DNA of 64,000 nucleotides from Bradyrhizobium murdochi (GCF_000472965.1 NZ_AXAU01000022.1:45803-109802), one strand, 5' to 3'. Positions 50,976 to 60,268 are shown, counted from the first letter of the stretch. Made by a program: numbers and translations. The notes: generated by a model from the sequence alone, not told the origin.

Positions 50976-52088
50976 ATGGCTTCTTCTCTTATGCCAGGGA
51001 AAGCGCCTTGTCTTGTAGACGCGCCTGTGACCATGGCTACGGGTGAACAATCGGGATTTAAACCGGCGCTAACCCTGTCCCCTGCGGTCGTCTCTTGGCT
51101 CAACGACATCGCTGCAGCCCGCAAGCCTCTGCAAAGCCGTCTAAGTGATAAGCCGCTATCCCTGCGGATGGAACGGCTTGTTTGGGAGCCGGAGCCGTGT
51201 GCGGTATCGATGCTCGACTGCGTTTGGACCATTGGACATGAAACAATCATCTTATCCTTGGCCCGTCCGGTTGTAGAAGGGCTGATCGCGACGGTGCAAA
51301 GTGGGCTTGGCCTGCCTGCCGAGCCCACTCGTTCGCTTCTCGTCGAATTTGCACTCGATCCGTTGCTCAATCAACTAGAGGGTCTGACGCAACAGAAGTT
51401 GCAGCTGATTTGTTTGAGCGAAGCGACGGCTCGAGGTCCTTATCTGGAGCTCGAAATCACCTACGGCCCATTCAAGGGCAAAGCGCGCCTGTTCCTGTTC
51501 TCACCTCTCGATGGTTCAGTTCCACCTGCGTTTCGGGCGTTAGGCGGACTGCTCAGGCAGCTGCCGCGAGAGGATCGCCAGCTTCCCTCAGAATTGCCTG
51601 TCATCGTTAAAGGAGAGATCGGCTCGCTCCGTGCGACAGTCGCGTTGCTACGGAAAGCAAATGCAGGAGACGCTCTATTGCCGGACGTAATACCCTTCGC
51701 CCGTGGCCAAGCCATCCTCAACACGGGAACCTTATGGGCTCCAGCACACGTTGCAGAGGATCGCTTGATCGTACGGGGGGCATTCCGCCTCCAACTACAT
51801 CCCCTGGAGTGTGCACATATGATGACCCAATCCGAAAAACCCCGGCCGCCCTCTGAAGGTGATCTCGACAACATCGAGATTACTCTTGTTTTCGAATGCG
51901 GCCGCTGGACTGTCGCACTCGGAGCCTTGAGGGATATCAGCGAGGGACATGTGTTCGAACTTGGCCGGCCGCTCGACGGACCGGTTGATATCCTTGCTAA
52001 CGGCCGCCGCATAGGCCGCGGGGACATCGTAAGCATCGGCGGGGAGCTCGGCGTCAGGTTGCGGGGCAGGTTGGCCGTCAATGACTGA
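50976..52088 (+). CDS. rhcQ: RhcQ (SctQ) C-ring protein
   Basis: The 370-residue protein has a C-terminal SpoA/FliN-like domain (TLVFECGRWTVALGALRDIS, then GRPLDGPVDILANGRRIGRG). Its N-terminal part is the longer, less conserved YscQ region. SctQ builds the cytoplasmic sorting platform. An internal start giving the short SctQ-C product, as in some systems, is possible near ATG 51820 but is not shown. It overlaps rhcR by 8 bp. Confidence 0.92.
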   Translation: MASSLMPGKAPCLVDAPVTMATGEQSGFKPALTLSPAVVSWLNDIAAARKPLQSRLSDKPLSLRMERLVWEPEPCAVSMLDCVWTIGHETIILSLARPVVEGLIATVQSGLGLPAEPTRSLLVEFALDPLLNQLEGLTQQKLQLICLSEATARGPYLELEITYGPFKGKARLFLFSPLDGSVPPAFRALGGLLRQLPREDRQLPSELPVIVKGEIGSLRATVALLRKANAGDALLPDVIPFARGQAILNTGTLWAPAHVAEDRLIVRGAFRLQLHPLECAHMMTQSEKPRPPSEGDLDNIEITLVFECGRWTVALGALRDISEGHVFELGRPLDGPVDILANGRRIGRGDIVSIGGELGVRLRGRLAVND

Positions 52089-52746
52089 CATTCAACCGGG
52101 AATTCTTGGTCTTCTTGCGCTCACAGCCGGCCTTGGCCTGCTGGCGTTCCTAGTCGTAACAAGCACAGCGTTCATAAAAGTATCCGTCGTGCTCTTCCTC
52201 GTTCGCAACGCGCTCGGGACTCAATCTATCCCACCGAACCTCGTTCTATACGGGGCGGCGCTGATCCTGACAGTTTTCATTAGCGCGCCAGTGATTCAAC
52301 AGACCTATAATCGCCTTTCTGCGCCACAACTCCGCTACCAAACGGTCGACGATTGGCTGAGCGCCGCAAAGGAGGCGCAGGAGCCGCTGCGCGGTCATCT
52401 GAAGAAGTTCACCGCTGACGAGCAGCGCCGTTTCTTCTTGGCTTCAACCGAACAGGTCTGGCCCGAGGATATGCGCGGCAACGTGAGCGCCGATGACCTG
52501 GTCATTCTGGTGCCATCGTTCCTAATTTCGGAACTCAAGCGTGGATTCGAAATTGGTTTTCTTCTCTATCTGCCCTTTATCACCATCGATCTGATTGTAA
52601 CGACCATCTTGATGGCCATGGGTATGTCGATGGTTTCGCCAACGGTGATATCCGTGCCTTTTAAGCTGTTCCTCTTCGTCTCAATCGACGGCTGGTCGCG
52701 GCTCATGCACGGGCTGGTGCTCAGCTACACAACACCGGGAGGCTGA
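52081..52746 (+). CDS. rhcR: RhcR (SctR) export apparatus membrane protein
   Basis: The 221-residue FliP-family protein has four membrane segments (AFIKVSVVLFLVRNALGTQS; LYGAALILTVFISAPVIQQT; FEIGFLLYLPFITIDLIVTT; the last near SVPFKLFLFVSIDGWSRLMH). The FliP signature region ILMAMGMSMVSP is intact. It forms the helical pore with RhcS and RhcT. Confidence 0.95.
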   Translation: MTDIQPGILGLLALTAGLGLLAFLVVTSTAFIKVSVVLFLVRNALGTQSIPPNLVLYGAALILTVFISAPVIQQTYNRLSAPQLRYQTVDDWLSAAKEAQEPLRGHLKKFTADEQRRFFLASTEQVWPEDMRGNVSADDLVILVPSFLISELKRGFEIGFLLYLPFITIDLIVTTILMAMGMSMVSPTVISVPFKLFLFVSIDGWSRLMHGLVLSYTTPGG

Positions 52747-52748
52747 GC

Positions 52749-53033
52749 ATGGATGAGGCGAGCATTCTCACTCATATGAGCCGGTCACTTGTGCTCTTCA
52801 TGATCTGGGTTCTGCCTACGCTTATCGCGGCGGTCGTTGTCGGCTTGGTCGTCGGTATCATCCAAGCGGCAACGCAGCTTCAGGATCAAACGTTGCCACT
52901 GACTGTGAAGCTTCTGGTCGTTGTCGCGGTGATCGCTTTGTTCTCTCCAGTGCTCAGCGCCGCGCTGATCAAGGAAGCAGAGCAGGTATTTACCGACTTT
53001 CCCGCACTCACAGCAAGTATTAGTCGACGTTAG
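52749..53033 (+). CDS. rhcS: RhcS (SctS) export apparatus membrane protein
   Basis: The 94-residue FliQ-family protein has two membrane hairpins (LVLFMIWVLPTLIAAVVVGL and TVKLLVVVAVIALFSPVLSA), with the conserved IIQAATQLQDQTLPL loop between them. Its stop TAG abuts the rhcT ATG with no spacer. Confidence 0.95.
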   Translation: MDEASILTHMSRSLVLFMIWVLPTLIAAVVVGLVVGIIQAATQLQDQTLPLTVKLLVVVAVIALFSPVLSAALIKEAEQVFTDFPALTASISRR

Positions 53034-53855
53034 ATGAACGTCCCCTCACTCACCGAAACGCAAACTCTGATCCAGGAGGCGATCGAACTCTTGCTTGCAG
53101 CCGGGCTCGCGGCAGCCCGCGCCCTTGGCATTATGTTGGTCCTTCCCGTATTTACGCTGCCGCGCATTAGCGGCCTGATGCGCGGCTGCGTGACCTTTGC
53201 GATGGGACTGCCATGCCTGTTGCAGATCAGGCACGGCTTGCAGTCGTTGGATCAGGGCTCACGACTGATCAGTGTCACGCTGCTCGGTTTGAAGGAGGTG
53301 TTCGTCGGCCTGCTCATCGGCTTTTTGCTCAGTATTCCGTTATGGAGCATCCAGGCAGTGGGTGAGATCATCGATACCCAACGAGGGATTACGAACCCTG
53401 TTGCTTCCGATGATCCAGCCACGCGTGGCCAGGCTTCGGCGACGGCGGTTTTACTCGGTACCACTGCGATTGCGATTTTCGTTCTAGCCGGGGGATTGGA
53501 GAATATGATTAGGGGCCTTTATGGCAGCTATTTGATCTGGCCCGTGTATCGGCTGATGCCTAGCTTGACCGTGCAAGGCGCGATGGCATTTCTGGGGCTT
53601 GTTGGTCACATCATGTATACGGCGCTACTGGTCTCTGGCCCGGTGTTGGCATTCCTGCTGCTACTCGATGTGTCGGTCATGATACTCGGGCGGTTTGCGC
53701 CGCAACTCAAACTGAACGATGTCTCTCCCACCATGAAGAATCTGGCGTATGGGATAATCATGGTAAGTTACGCCACCTTCCTCGTCGAATATATGGGATC
53801 GGAAATCAGTCAGTCCAACACCGTGCTCGAGTTGTTCAAGAATCTCCTTAAATGA
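53034..53855 (+). CDS. rhcT: RhcT (SctT) export apparatus membrane protein
   Basis: The 273-residue FliR-family protein has about seven membrane segments, with the conserved cytoplasmic loop VGEIIDTQRGITNPVASDDP. It completes the export pore with RhcR and RhcS. The stop overlaps the rhcU start as ATGA. Confidence 0.94.
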   Translation: MNVPSLTETQTLIQEAIELLLAAGLAAARALGIMLVLPVFTLPRISGLMRGCVTFAMGLPCLLQIRHGLQSLDQGSRLISVTLLGLKEVFVGLLIGFLLSIPLWSIQAVGEIIDTQRGITNPVASDDPATRGQASATAVLLGTTAIAIFVLAGGLENMIRGLYGSYLIWPVYRLMPSLTVQGAMAFLGLVGHIMYTALLVSGPVLAFLLLLDVSVMILGRFAPQLKLNDVSPTMKNLAYGIIMVSYATFLVEYMGSEISQSNTVLELFKNLLK

Positions 53856-54889
53856 GTAGCTCGAGCGAAGAGAAGAAGCTCCCTCCCACTCCCAAGAAGT
53901 TAAAAGATGCTCGCAAGAAAGGGCAGAGTCCGCGCAGCACCGACTTGGTCAGCGCAGTCAGTGTTTGCGCCGGTTTCGGCTGCCTCTGGTTAAGAGCGGG
54001 CCTCATTGAGACCAAGTGGTATGAAACAGTACGGCTAATCGACAAACTGCAGGGGCAGCCGTTCACCAGCGCGGTCCAGCAGGCGCTGGGCGGCTTGATC
54101 GAACTGTTTCTTGCGGCCGTTGGTCCATTCCTCGGGGTCGGTGTTGCCGCTGGTATTCTAGCGGGGGTCCTGGCCAATGGTGGATTAAACGTCTCTTTCG
54201 AGTCCTTAAAGCCGAAATTCGAGAAATTGGATCCCATGAAGGGGCTCAAGCGGATTGCGTCTAAGCGGTCGCTCATTGAACTCGCGAAGTCGCTTCTTAA
54301 GCTGTGCGTTCTCGGCGCAAGCCTGCTACTCACGGTTGTCGCAAGTTGGAAGGCACTGGTATACTTGCCGACCTGCGGTAGGCGGTGTCTCAGCTTCGTG
54401 TTCACTGAGATCAAATTGCTGACTGAAATTGCCGCCGGTGCTTTTCTGATCGCCGGATTGGCCGATCTTCTTATCCAGCGCTGGTTGTTTTTACAGGACA
54501 TGCGCATGACGGAGACCGAGGCCAAGCGCGAGTCCAAAGAACAGCAGGGCAATCCGCAGGTCAAACGAGAACACCGTCGCCTTCGACAGGAGACGGCGAA
54601 CGAGCCTCCGCTTGGCGTGCATCGCGCTACATTGATAGTGACAGGACAAGCGATCTTGATTGGGCTTCGCTACATTCGTGGCGAGACCGGCGTGCCGATC
54701 GTGGTTTGCCGTGGTGAGGGCGAACTTGCCTCACGATTGCTTGCTGAGGCGCAGTCGCTGCGCCTCAGCATTGTTCAGGACCCGGCCCTGGCGCGTCAGC
54801 TCATGCGGAATGCCATGCTGGGCAATGCCGTTCCTGGGAAGTGCTTTGAAGGGGTTGCGAGAGCACTCTATTCCGCCGGGCTGGTCTAG
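53852..54889 (+). CDS. rhcU: RhcU (SctU) substrate-switch protein, NPTH motif not seen
   Basis: The 345-residue FlhB/YscU-type protein shows the family start (EEKKLPPTPKKLKDARKKGQ), four membrane segments and a charged cytoplasmic linker (EAKRESKEQQGNPQVKREHR). Where typical members carry the self-cleaving NPTH (VVTNPTHIAVALRY), this one reads RATLIVTGQAILIGLRYIRG near residues 257-276. The Asn-Pro pair is therefore missing although the flanks align. Whether this is a lineage trait or a peculiarity of this strain needs comparison. It is the last gene of the operon. Confidence 0.93.
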   Translation: MSSSSEEKKLPPTPKKLKDARKKGQSPRSTDLVSAVSVCAGFGCLWLRAGLIETKWYETVRLIDKLQGQPFTSAVQQALGGLIELFLAAVGPFLGVGVAAGILAGVLANGGLNVSFESLKPKFEKLDPMKGLKRIASKRSLIELAKSLLKLCVLGASLLLTVVASWKALVYLPTCGRRCLSFVFTEIKLLTEIAAGAFLIAGLADLLIQRWLFLQDMRMTETEAKRESKEQQGNPQVKREHRRLRQETANEPPLGVHRATLIVTGQAILIGLRYIRGETGVPIVVCRGEGELASRLLAEAQSLRLSIVQDPALARQLMRNAMLGNAVPGKCFEGVARALYSAGLV

Positions 54890-54896
54890 ACTGCTT

Positions 54897-54917
54897 ATGG
54901 CGCAATGATTGCGCCAT
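54897..54917. terminator. Bidirectional terminator hairpin
   Basis: ATGGCGCAA, loop TGA, TTGCGCCAT: a perfect 9-bp stem 8 bp after the rhcU stop and 12 bp before the stop of the convergent y4xK-like gene. It probably ends transcripts from both sides. Confidence 0.65.
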
Positions 54918-54928
54918 CGGCGCGTCCG

Positions 54929-55594
54929 CTATCGAGGCGACTGTATATCCCTCGTCGCCGTTGACCCGGCTTCTGGCGAGGACAAGTTAGTAGTTCCATC
55001 TCCCAAGTCACCCTTGTTGCGCCGCCCCATGGACCCATATGTGGCAACAGGAACGGCGGCACGATCGCCTTTTGTTGCCATGACAGCTCTATTGTCCAGC
55101 AGGTCGCCCGGATCGTTGACCATGATTCCCAGATTGTTGCGGATTGAGCAGCCTAGCGTCTGGTCGAACGAATTATCGTTGACCGAGGGACCAATGATCG
55201 AAAGGGACGGACAGACAGGAGGACGTGCTTCATAGACAATGGCCTCGATTCGCACCGCGAAGCCGACAGGCCGGTCGATGCGAGGGCCGAACAGGCGGAC
55301 GTTGTAAGGCGCGACGCCCATTGCGCGGGCCTCGCTGGCTATCTGCGCGGCGAGCCGGGGCGAGCCGGTGATATCGAGATGGAGCGCATCAAACCGACCG
55401 CGGCTGGCGCCGGCAATGAAATCCCTCAGCCGATGCCGCTCGAGGCCACGAAGGCTCTGCAGCACCAAGACACTGTTCTGCTGCTGCACTATAGTTGCTT
55501 GTTCAGCCGGCCCGGTGTTGACCAGAGCAGTGCTTGTGCAGCCGCCGAGGCTCGCCATCAGAATGAACAGATGGGGCAGGGCTCGTAAAGTCAT
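54929..55594 (-). CDS. CpaD-like lipoprotein of the ttsI operon (y4xK-like)
   Basis: ATG 55594 has AAGGA seven bases upstream and opens a lipoprotein signal ending LMASLGGC. The rest has the CpaD pilus-assembly pattern: EARPPVCPSLSIIGPSVNDN followed by FDQTLGCSIRNNLGIMVNDP and GDLLDNRAV. CpaD proteins are outer-membrane partners of CpaC-type secretins, and here the gene follows rhcC2, so it is probably a pilotin or accessory protein for the secretin. In NGR234 the gene in this place is y4xK. That function is inference. Confidence 0.72.
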   Translation of the reverse strand: MTLRALPHLFILMASLGGCTSTALVNTGPAEQATIVQQQNSVLVLQSLRGLERHRLRDFIAGASRGRFDALHLDITGSPRLAAQIASEARAMGVAPYNVRLFGPRIDRPVGFAVRIEAIVYEARPPVCPSLSIIGPSVNDNSFDQTLGCSIRNNLGIMVNDPGDLLDNRAVMATKGDRAAVPVATYGSMGRRNKGDLGDGTTNLSSPEAGSTATRDIQSPR

Positions 55595-55604
55595 TCGACG
55601 ATCC

Positions 55605-57083
55605 TTATTCGATAATAAAGGCGGCGCCGCCTGTCGCGCCTGGTACACTGGTGCGCGGAGCGTCGCGGCCTCGCGGCGGGCTTGCCAACGTGTTCGTCAA
55701 TGTGCGCCCCAGATCTGAGGGCGGTCCGATGCGGTCGGCGGGGGCGCTCATCCGGTTCGGATTCGATGCTGGCCGGACAATGTAAGGCGTGACAATAATA
55801 ACGAGCTCCGTCTCCTGCTTTTGAAAGGAAGAAGAGCGAAACAGTGCACCGAGAATGGGAAGGTCGCCTAACCAAGGAAAAGTACTAATATCCGTGCTGA
55901 AGTTACGCCTGATTAGCCCGCCTATTGCAAAGCTTTGTCCGCTCCCAAGCTCGATAACCGTCTCCGCACGCCTCGTAGAGAGGGCAGGCACGGCCATACC
56001 GTTCACTTTGACCTCACCTTCCTTCGAAATCTCGCTGACCTCAGGTTTCACGCGGACATTGATTTGATTGTTGTTAAGAACGGTCGGGACGAAGTCGAGG
56101 CTCACTCCAAAATGACGAAATTGGACCGAAACCTGTCGGTTGTCCTGCATGACCGGAATTGGAAATTCGCCGCCCGCAAGGAAGCTCGCGGACTCACCAG
56201 ACATTGCGGTGAGATTCGGTTCAGCCAGCACGGAAGCGAGGTGCTCGCTGGCGAGCGCGTCGAGAACAGCGCCGATGTTGATACTACCGGCGCTGAAGCC
56301 GATACCTGCCTTGCCGCCGCCGCTAGCCGTGCCGGAACCAGCACCTTTGCCGCTGCTAAAGAAAAAAGTGCCATTCTGGCCCATAGCGGAGAGGTTGATG
56401 CCGAGCTCCTTCATGGCGCTGCGTGAGACCTCCGCTACGCGAACGCTCAGATTGACCTGTAACGAGCCGGCGACCTGAATTTTATTGACGACCAGCGCAC
56501 CCGGACCGAGAAACTGCTCTGTGACCTTCACGGCAGTGGCGACGATATCGGCATTGGGAGCCGTACCGTTAAGGATCGCGCCGCGGGGGGTATAGCTGAC
56601 TTGGATCGGATAGTCGCCGACCTGGGCCTTCAACATGGCACGCAGATCCTCGATCGGCTGCGTGACGACAACACGCAACTCGGCGAGAGCTTCCCCATTG
56701 TCGTTCAAAGCGAACAGGCTGGTCCGTCCGGACTTCTTGCCAAAGACGAAGATGGTTGTATTCGATGGCGCTTGATAATCCGCGATCGTCGGGTCGGCGA
56801 CAAAGATGCTCGCCGCCGGCCCGGGCAGATGAATTGTCTTGCCGAGCGAGGAGGAAAGGTCGAGCGTCCCGTTGATGCTGCTAAGAGCCGCGCGCGGCGG
56901 GCCTCCTCTAGCGTCCCGCGTCGTCTGAGCTGCGGCAGCTAGTGGTGATAGCAAAGCGACCGCGCACAGGAGGTGGGAAAGAGAAGGACAAACGGCAGAC
57001 CACAGGGCGCTAGCGACGATCGAGCGTCGATCGCTGCCACCCTCATTATCAAGAGCGATCTTCAAGGTAGTCTTTGCTTTCAA
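55605..57083 (-). CDS. rhcC2: RhcC2, secretin half with the outer-membrane barrel
   Basis: The 492-residue protein has a signal peptide (LLCAVALLSPLAAAAQ), a pilus-secretin N-domain (IHLPGPAASIFVADPTIADY; IFVFGKKSGRTSLFALNDNG) and the secretin domain (ASVLAEPNLTAMSGESASFL; LAGGEFPIPV; IGGLIRRNFSTDISTFPWLG; IIVTPYIVRP). It resembles CpaC/RcpA secretins rather than YscC, as known for rhizobial RhcC2. The TTG start at 57083 is used because it is 10 bp after ttsI and no ATG precedes the signal. It works with RhcC1 encoded elsewhere in the window. Confidence 0.9.
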   Translation of the reverse strand: MKAKTTLKIALDNEGGSDRRSIVASALWSAVCPSLSHLLCAVALLSPLAAAAQTTRDARGGPPRAALSSINGTLDLSSSLGKTIHLPGPAASIFVADPTIADYQAPSNTTIFVFGKKSGRTSLFALNDNGEALAELRVVVTQPIEDLRAMLKAQVGDYPIQVSYTPRGAILNGTAPNADIVATAVKVTEQFLGPGALVVNKIQVAGSLQVNLSVRVAEVSRSAMKELGINLSAMGQNGTFFFSSGKGAGSGTASGGGKAGIGFSAGSINIGAVLDALASEHLASVLAEPNLTAMSGESASFLAGGEFPIPVMQDNRQVSVQFRHFGVSLDFVPTVLNNNQINVRVKPEVSEISKEGEVKVNGMAVPALSTRRAETVIELGSGQSFAIGGLIRRNFSTDISTFPWLGDLPILGALFRSSSFQKQETELVIIVTPYIVRPASNPNRMSAPADRIGPPSDLGRTLTNTLASPPRGRDAPRTSVPGATGGAAFIIE

Positions 57084-57093
57084 GTTCGATCGA

Positions 57094-57783
57094 CTACGCG
57101 GCCGATGCCGCGCTATTCAATTCAAGGATATAGCCGATGCCGCGTACGGTCGTGATCCGTAGCGTAGCACCAGACTGATTCAAATGACCGCGCAAGCGAT
57201 AGATTGCGACTTCAAGCGCATTGGTAGAGACCTCATCGTCAAACGCATAGAGGCTGTCCTCCAGCGAGGCGCGAGGCACGGCGCGGCCTGCGCGGCTGAG
57301 CAGAAGCTCGAGAATGCACACTTCGCGTCGTGCAATCTTTTGCGGCCGACCACCAACTGAAACTTGCCGGGCGATCGGATCGAATTTTAGATTGCCAAAC
57401 ACAACGACGGGGGCTGTCATTTGCGTTGATCGCCTCAGAATGGCTCGCATCCGAGCGATGAGTTCATCGGTAGACACGGGCTTCGGCAGAAAATCGTCTG
57501 CACCACCATTGAAAATGGCGATCCGCTTACCGAGATCATTGCGGCTGCTCATCACCATGGCAGGCATAAAATGTCCGTCGCGTCTCAACCGCTTCAGCCA
57601 CTCCAAGCCGTTTCCATCCGGTAGAGCCAACTCGAGCAGGAGAATGTCGTATTTGGCGTAGTCCAGAGCGGTCGCCGCCTCATCCAGAGTGCCCGCCACA
57701 TCAACCGCGAAGCCGCAATCCGAGAGCGCTCCTTGCACAGCGCGCGCAAGGGCCTCATCATGATCAACCAGTAGCGTTCGCAT
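57094..57783 (-). CDS. ttsI: TtsI, T3SS transcriptional activator
   Basis: This OmpR-type response regulator binds tts boxes. The receiver domain (residues 1-115) has the acidic pocket DHDE at 7-10, but the phospho-acceptor position in LLLELALPDG is Glu51 instead of Asp. The switch lysine is in LPKPVS. The C-terminal winged helix carries RREVCILELLLSRAGRAVPR and TNALEVAIYRLRGHL. A Glu at the acceptor site may mimic phosphorylation, fitting activation through NodD-driven expression and not through a kinase. No clear nod box was found directly upstream. Confidence 0.93.
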   Translation of the reverse strand: MRTLLVDHDEALARAVQGALSDCGFAVDVAGTLDEAATALDYAKYDILLLELALPDGNGLEWLKRLRRDGHFMPAMVMSSRNDLGKRIAIFNGGADDFLPKPVSTDELIARMRAILRRSTQMTAPVVVFGNLKFDPIARQVSVGGRPQKIARREVCILELLLSRAGRAVPRASLEDSLYAFDDEVSTNALEVAIYRLRGHLNQSGATLRITTVRGIGYILELNSAASAA

Positions 57784-57818
57784 TTCATTGCCTCTTCATG
57801 CCAAAACTACCAAGCAGG

Positions 57819-58208
57819 TCACCGTCGACCATGAAGTCGGGCGAAATTGAGTTCTCCAGCTTCAATGTAAACGTCGGGAGAAGGTACCGACCAAGAAGAG
57901 CAATGTTGCCGACGGCTAGCTCTCACTCCGCCCATTGCCTGCCGACTAGTACTTTCGGCTGTCTGCTGAGGATCGCATACGTCCTCGACAAGGCTCAACG
58001 TGGTCTTCATGTCGGCAATCAGGCCAGAATAAGTAAAAGCATTGAGCGCTGTGGCTCGGCCCTCGTACATTTTCGCGCCAATCGCGGCAGTGCTTCTGGT
58101 CATCGGCTCGGCGAGCGCATCGCTAGCACGCGCACTCGAAACCAAAGCACAAGAGAGAATGGCTGGATTGGCATGCGAACTGATACGAGACATTTGGAAG
58201 GTTCCCAT
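57819..58208 (-). CDS. Unrecognised frame upstream of ttsI, 129 aa
   Basis: ATG 58208 has AGGG seven bases upstream and the first about 75 residues look protein-like (PMTRSTAAIGAKMYEGRATA; FTYSGLIADMKTTLSLVEDV). The remainder does not, which may reflect a frameshift. It could be a decayed gene preceding ttsI. Confidence 0.3.
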   Translation of the reverse strand: MGTFQMSRISSHANPAILSCALVSSARASDALAEPMTRSTAAIGAKMYEGRATALNAFTYSGLIADMKTTLSLVEDVCDPQQTAESTSRQAMGGVRASRRQHCSSWSVPSPDVYIEAGELNFARLHGRR

Positions 58209-58844
58209 GTTGCCCTGACTCTGCGGTGAGTCTTGCTATGCCATCGACGTGTGAGGTCGTTTGATCACAGCAAATGCAAGCTTGAACGCGTGAAGACGGA
58301 TCGCACCCCCGCAGCGGGCCGATGCTCTAGATGCCGCTAGCGTGGGACGAACAACCAATGCGCCGCGGGCTATGAAAAGATTGTCTAGGTGGGCGATGAC
58401 GTGCATCGGGAGCGGGCGAAACCCGGCATTCAGACAGATCCAACGCGCCCGCTAGGCTGCGGCCCATCTGGCACACCGACGAATGACGGGTCCGTCCACG
58501 CAGCGGCGTTATCAGGCATGTGGTTCGCGTGGTTCCGCCGCCTGCATTCCACCTCTCGGAACGAACGGCGGCAGATGCCGAACTTGGAGTCAACTTCGTT
58601 TCCGCTCCGACAAAGGGAACGCGAAGACAGCGAGTACTGCTCCTCAGTTCATCGTGCTGTTGCCGCCTCAACTTGGCTGGCGCGGGTACCCCCTCCGGCG
58701 CGTAGGCGGCGTTGCCAACAGGCCTTCCGGTGGACTGAACGAGAAGCGTGACGGGGTCGGGCGGCGTGGCCCTACGGGTTGGAGACATTCGCAATTCTTG
58801 CTGCCTGTCAGGAAGTGTTGCGCGCGACGCATTGTCGCGACTGA

Positions 58845-58860
58845 TGTCGGAAACCTTACA
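58845..58860 (+). promoter_or_regulatory. NifA upstream activator-type site, copy 1
   Basis: TGTCGGAAACCTTACA fits TGT-N10-ACA. About 40 bp further right TGGCACGGAATATTTTA resembles a sigma-54 -24 element with a lost -12 GC. No gene follows closely. Confidence 0.5.
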
Positions 58861-59096
58861 ATCTGACGCTACGTGCGATTCAAGTCCCTTCGAGAGCTCG
58901 TGGCACGGAATATTTTAATCGCAGGCCTGCTGAGGTAGCCACGCGGAAGATCAATGAAAAGCACCGCGACGCATCAAATAGCAAAGCATCTTACGGGAAC
59001 TAGAGAGCCTGTTCTGGCCGCGAGACTCTGCCTGTCATGGCGGTTTGAGACATTTCGCGCTTCTTGCTATCTGTCAGCAAGTATTGTCGCGACCTG

Positions 59097-59112
59097 TGTC
59101 GGAAACAGCACA
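59097..59112 (+). promoter_or_regulatory. NifA upstream activator-type site, copy 2
   Basis: TGTCGGAAACAGCACA fits TGT-N10-ACA. The matching -24 region has decayed to TTGCATGAATAT. Confidence 0.45.
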
Positions 59113-59390
59113 ATCTGATGCTGCGTACGATTCGGGTCTTCCGAAAGCTCGTTGCATGAATATAAACGGCCAAACCCCTGACCTCGATTCATAATCTTGT
59201 CCGACGTGTTGCCGTCTTTATATCCGGTGACGTCGTGCACCGACGCAAATTGATAAGCCATCGCGCGGGTGAGAGTTGCACCACTTCACCCGCGATAAGC
59301 AAGGGGCGCGTCGTTTCCTGACAGATCACCATCAGTTCTGTGCCACATGCGGCGTCACGTTCATCGAGCGCAGCTCGTTGACGAAGTCTT

Positions 59391-59466
59391 CCACCCGACA
59401 CGGCGGCTATGCTGTCAGCCAGCGCATCCGCAAGCGGATCGAGGAGGCATTCGGCTGGATCACTAG
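59391..59466 (+). pseudogene. IS5-family transposase C-terminal fragment
   Basis: TRHGGYAVSQRIRKRIEEAF followed by GWIT is the C-terminal signature of an IS5-type transposase. Only about 25 codons are left. Confidence 0.65.
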
Positions 59467-59469
59467 GCC

Positions 59470-60268
59470 CGTTCGAGCTGATTTAAGGATCCGGGCTGAT
59501 TAGGAAGTCGCATGCCAGAGCCTGCCATGAAGGCGAGGCGGCTTCCCAAGACGAGCGGCCAAGGTGCAGCGGTCATCAAGTCATCACAAGGAGCTTCTGG
59601 CGAGGGCCGTTACGACGATGGGCGCCACTACGAGCTAGAGTGATACGGAAAGGTCCATCGACACTGGTACAACCACGGCCCAGCCCGCGCATCGCAGTCG
59701 CGCGCGTCCCAGCACAGAGATCGGGGGGCAGAGCGAAAAGGCCGCGTTTGCGCCTAAGCCTCCAGTTAGCGCGGAGATGCAGCCCACCTAGTTGCTCAAT
59801 TCGCGCTCGAGCGAGGGGGCAGGGCACGAGCTGAAACCGAGACTGATGCCATCACGGCAAAGCGATTCGAGGCGATCGACAATTTTTCGTGATAGATCCC
59901 CCGCAATTTACCCACCAGATCAGAGGGTTCGGTGAGGTCGCGTGGCAGGCAGGAGCCGCGCGCGGGGGATGTGTGCGATCTCGTAGAAGCCGGATGGAAC
60001 GAGCCGCTGACGCGCCCGAGCACCGGGCGAGATTCAAGACCCGATGCTCTTAGACTAGACGATCGCGCTATGCGACTGAGAAGGAGATCTGCGGCCGCAG
60101 CGCGGAGGACCGTATCAGAGCTCCACAGGATAGTAACTGCTGCGTGTTCCTCGACGGCGCCGATCAGACCGATGCTTGAATGACTCTCGAACCTGATGCG
60201 CCGAGCCGAGCTGGATATGCCAAAACTGTGATCACACGGTGGCGGGCTCGGCGAACGGCTCGTTTTAC
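59470..60268. other. Degenerate region
   Basis: No gene is supported. It contains the left copy of a roughly 105-bp repeat at about 59660-59765. Confidence 0.35.
59660..59765. repeat. About 105-bp dispersed repeat, left copy
   Basis: It matches 62838-62945, sharing CACAACCACG-like, CGCGCATCGCA, GTCGCGCG, CACAGA, GGGGCAGAGCGAAA-like and GGCCGCGTTTG segments in order. The right copy abuts the IS630 element. Nature unknown. Confidence 0.55.

Larger units (their letters stand above)
58775..59165. repeat. Diverged direct repeat carrying two NifA-type sites
   Basis: The segments 58775-58915 and 59043-59165 are alike over about 120 bp, sharing GACATT, TTCTTGCT, CTGTCAG, AAGT, TGTCGGAAAC, ACAATCTGA, GCT, GTGCGATTC-like and AGCTCGT elements in order. 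Each includes a TGT-N10-ACA site. Confidence 0.65.

Noticed and set aside
58225..58280. Possible nod box upstream of ttsI
   Set aside because: Only a short ATCAAACGA stretch on the minus strand fits; the ATC-N9-GAT spacing is not kept, unlike the good nod box upstream of nodS.
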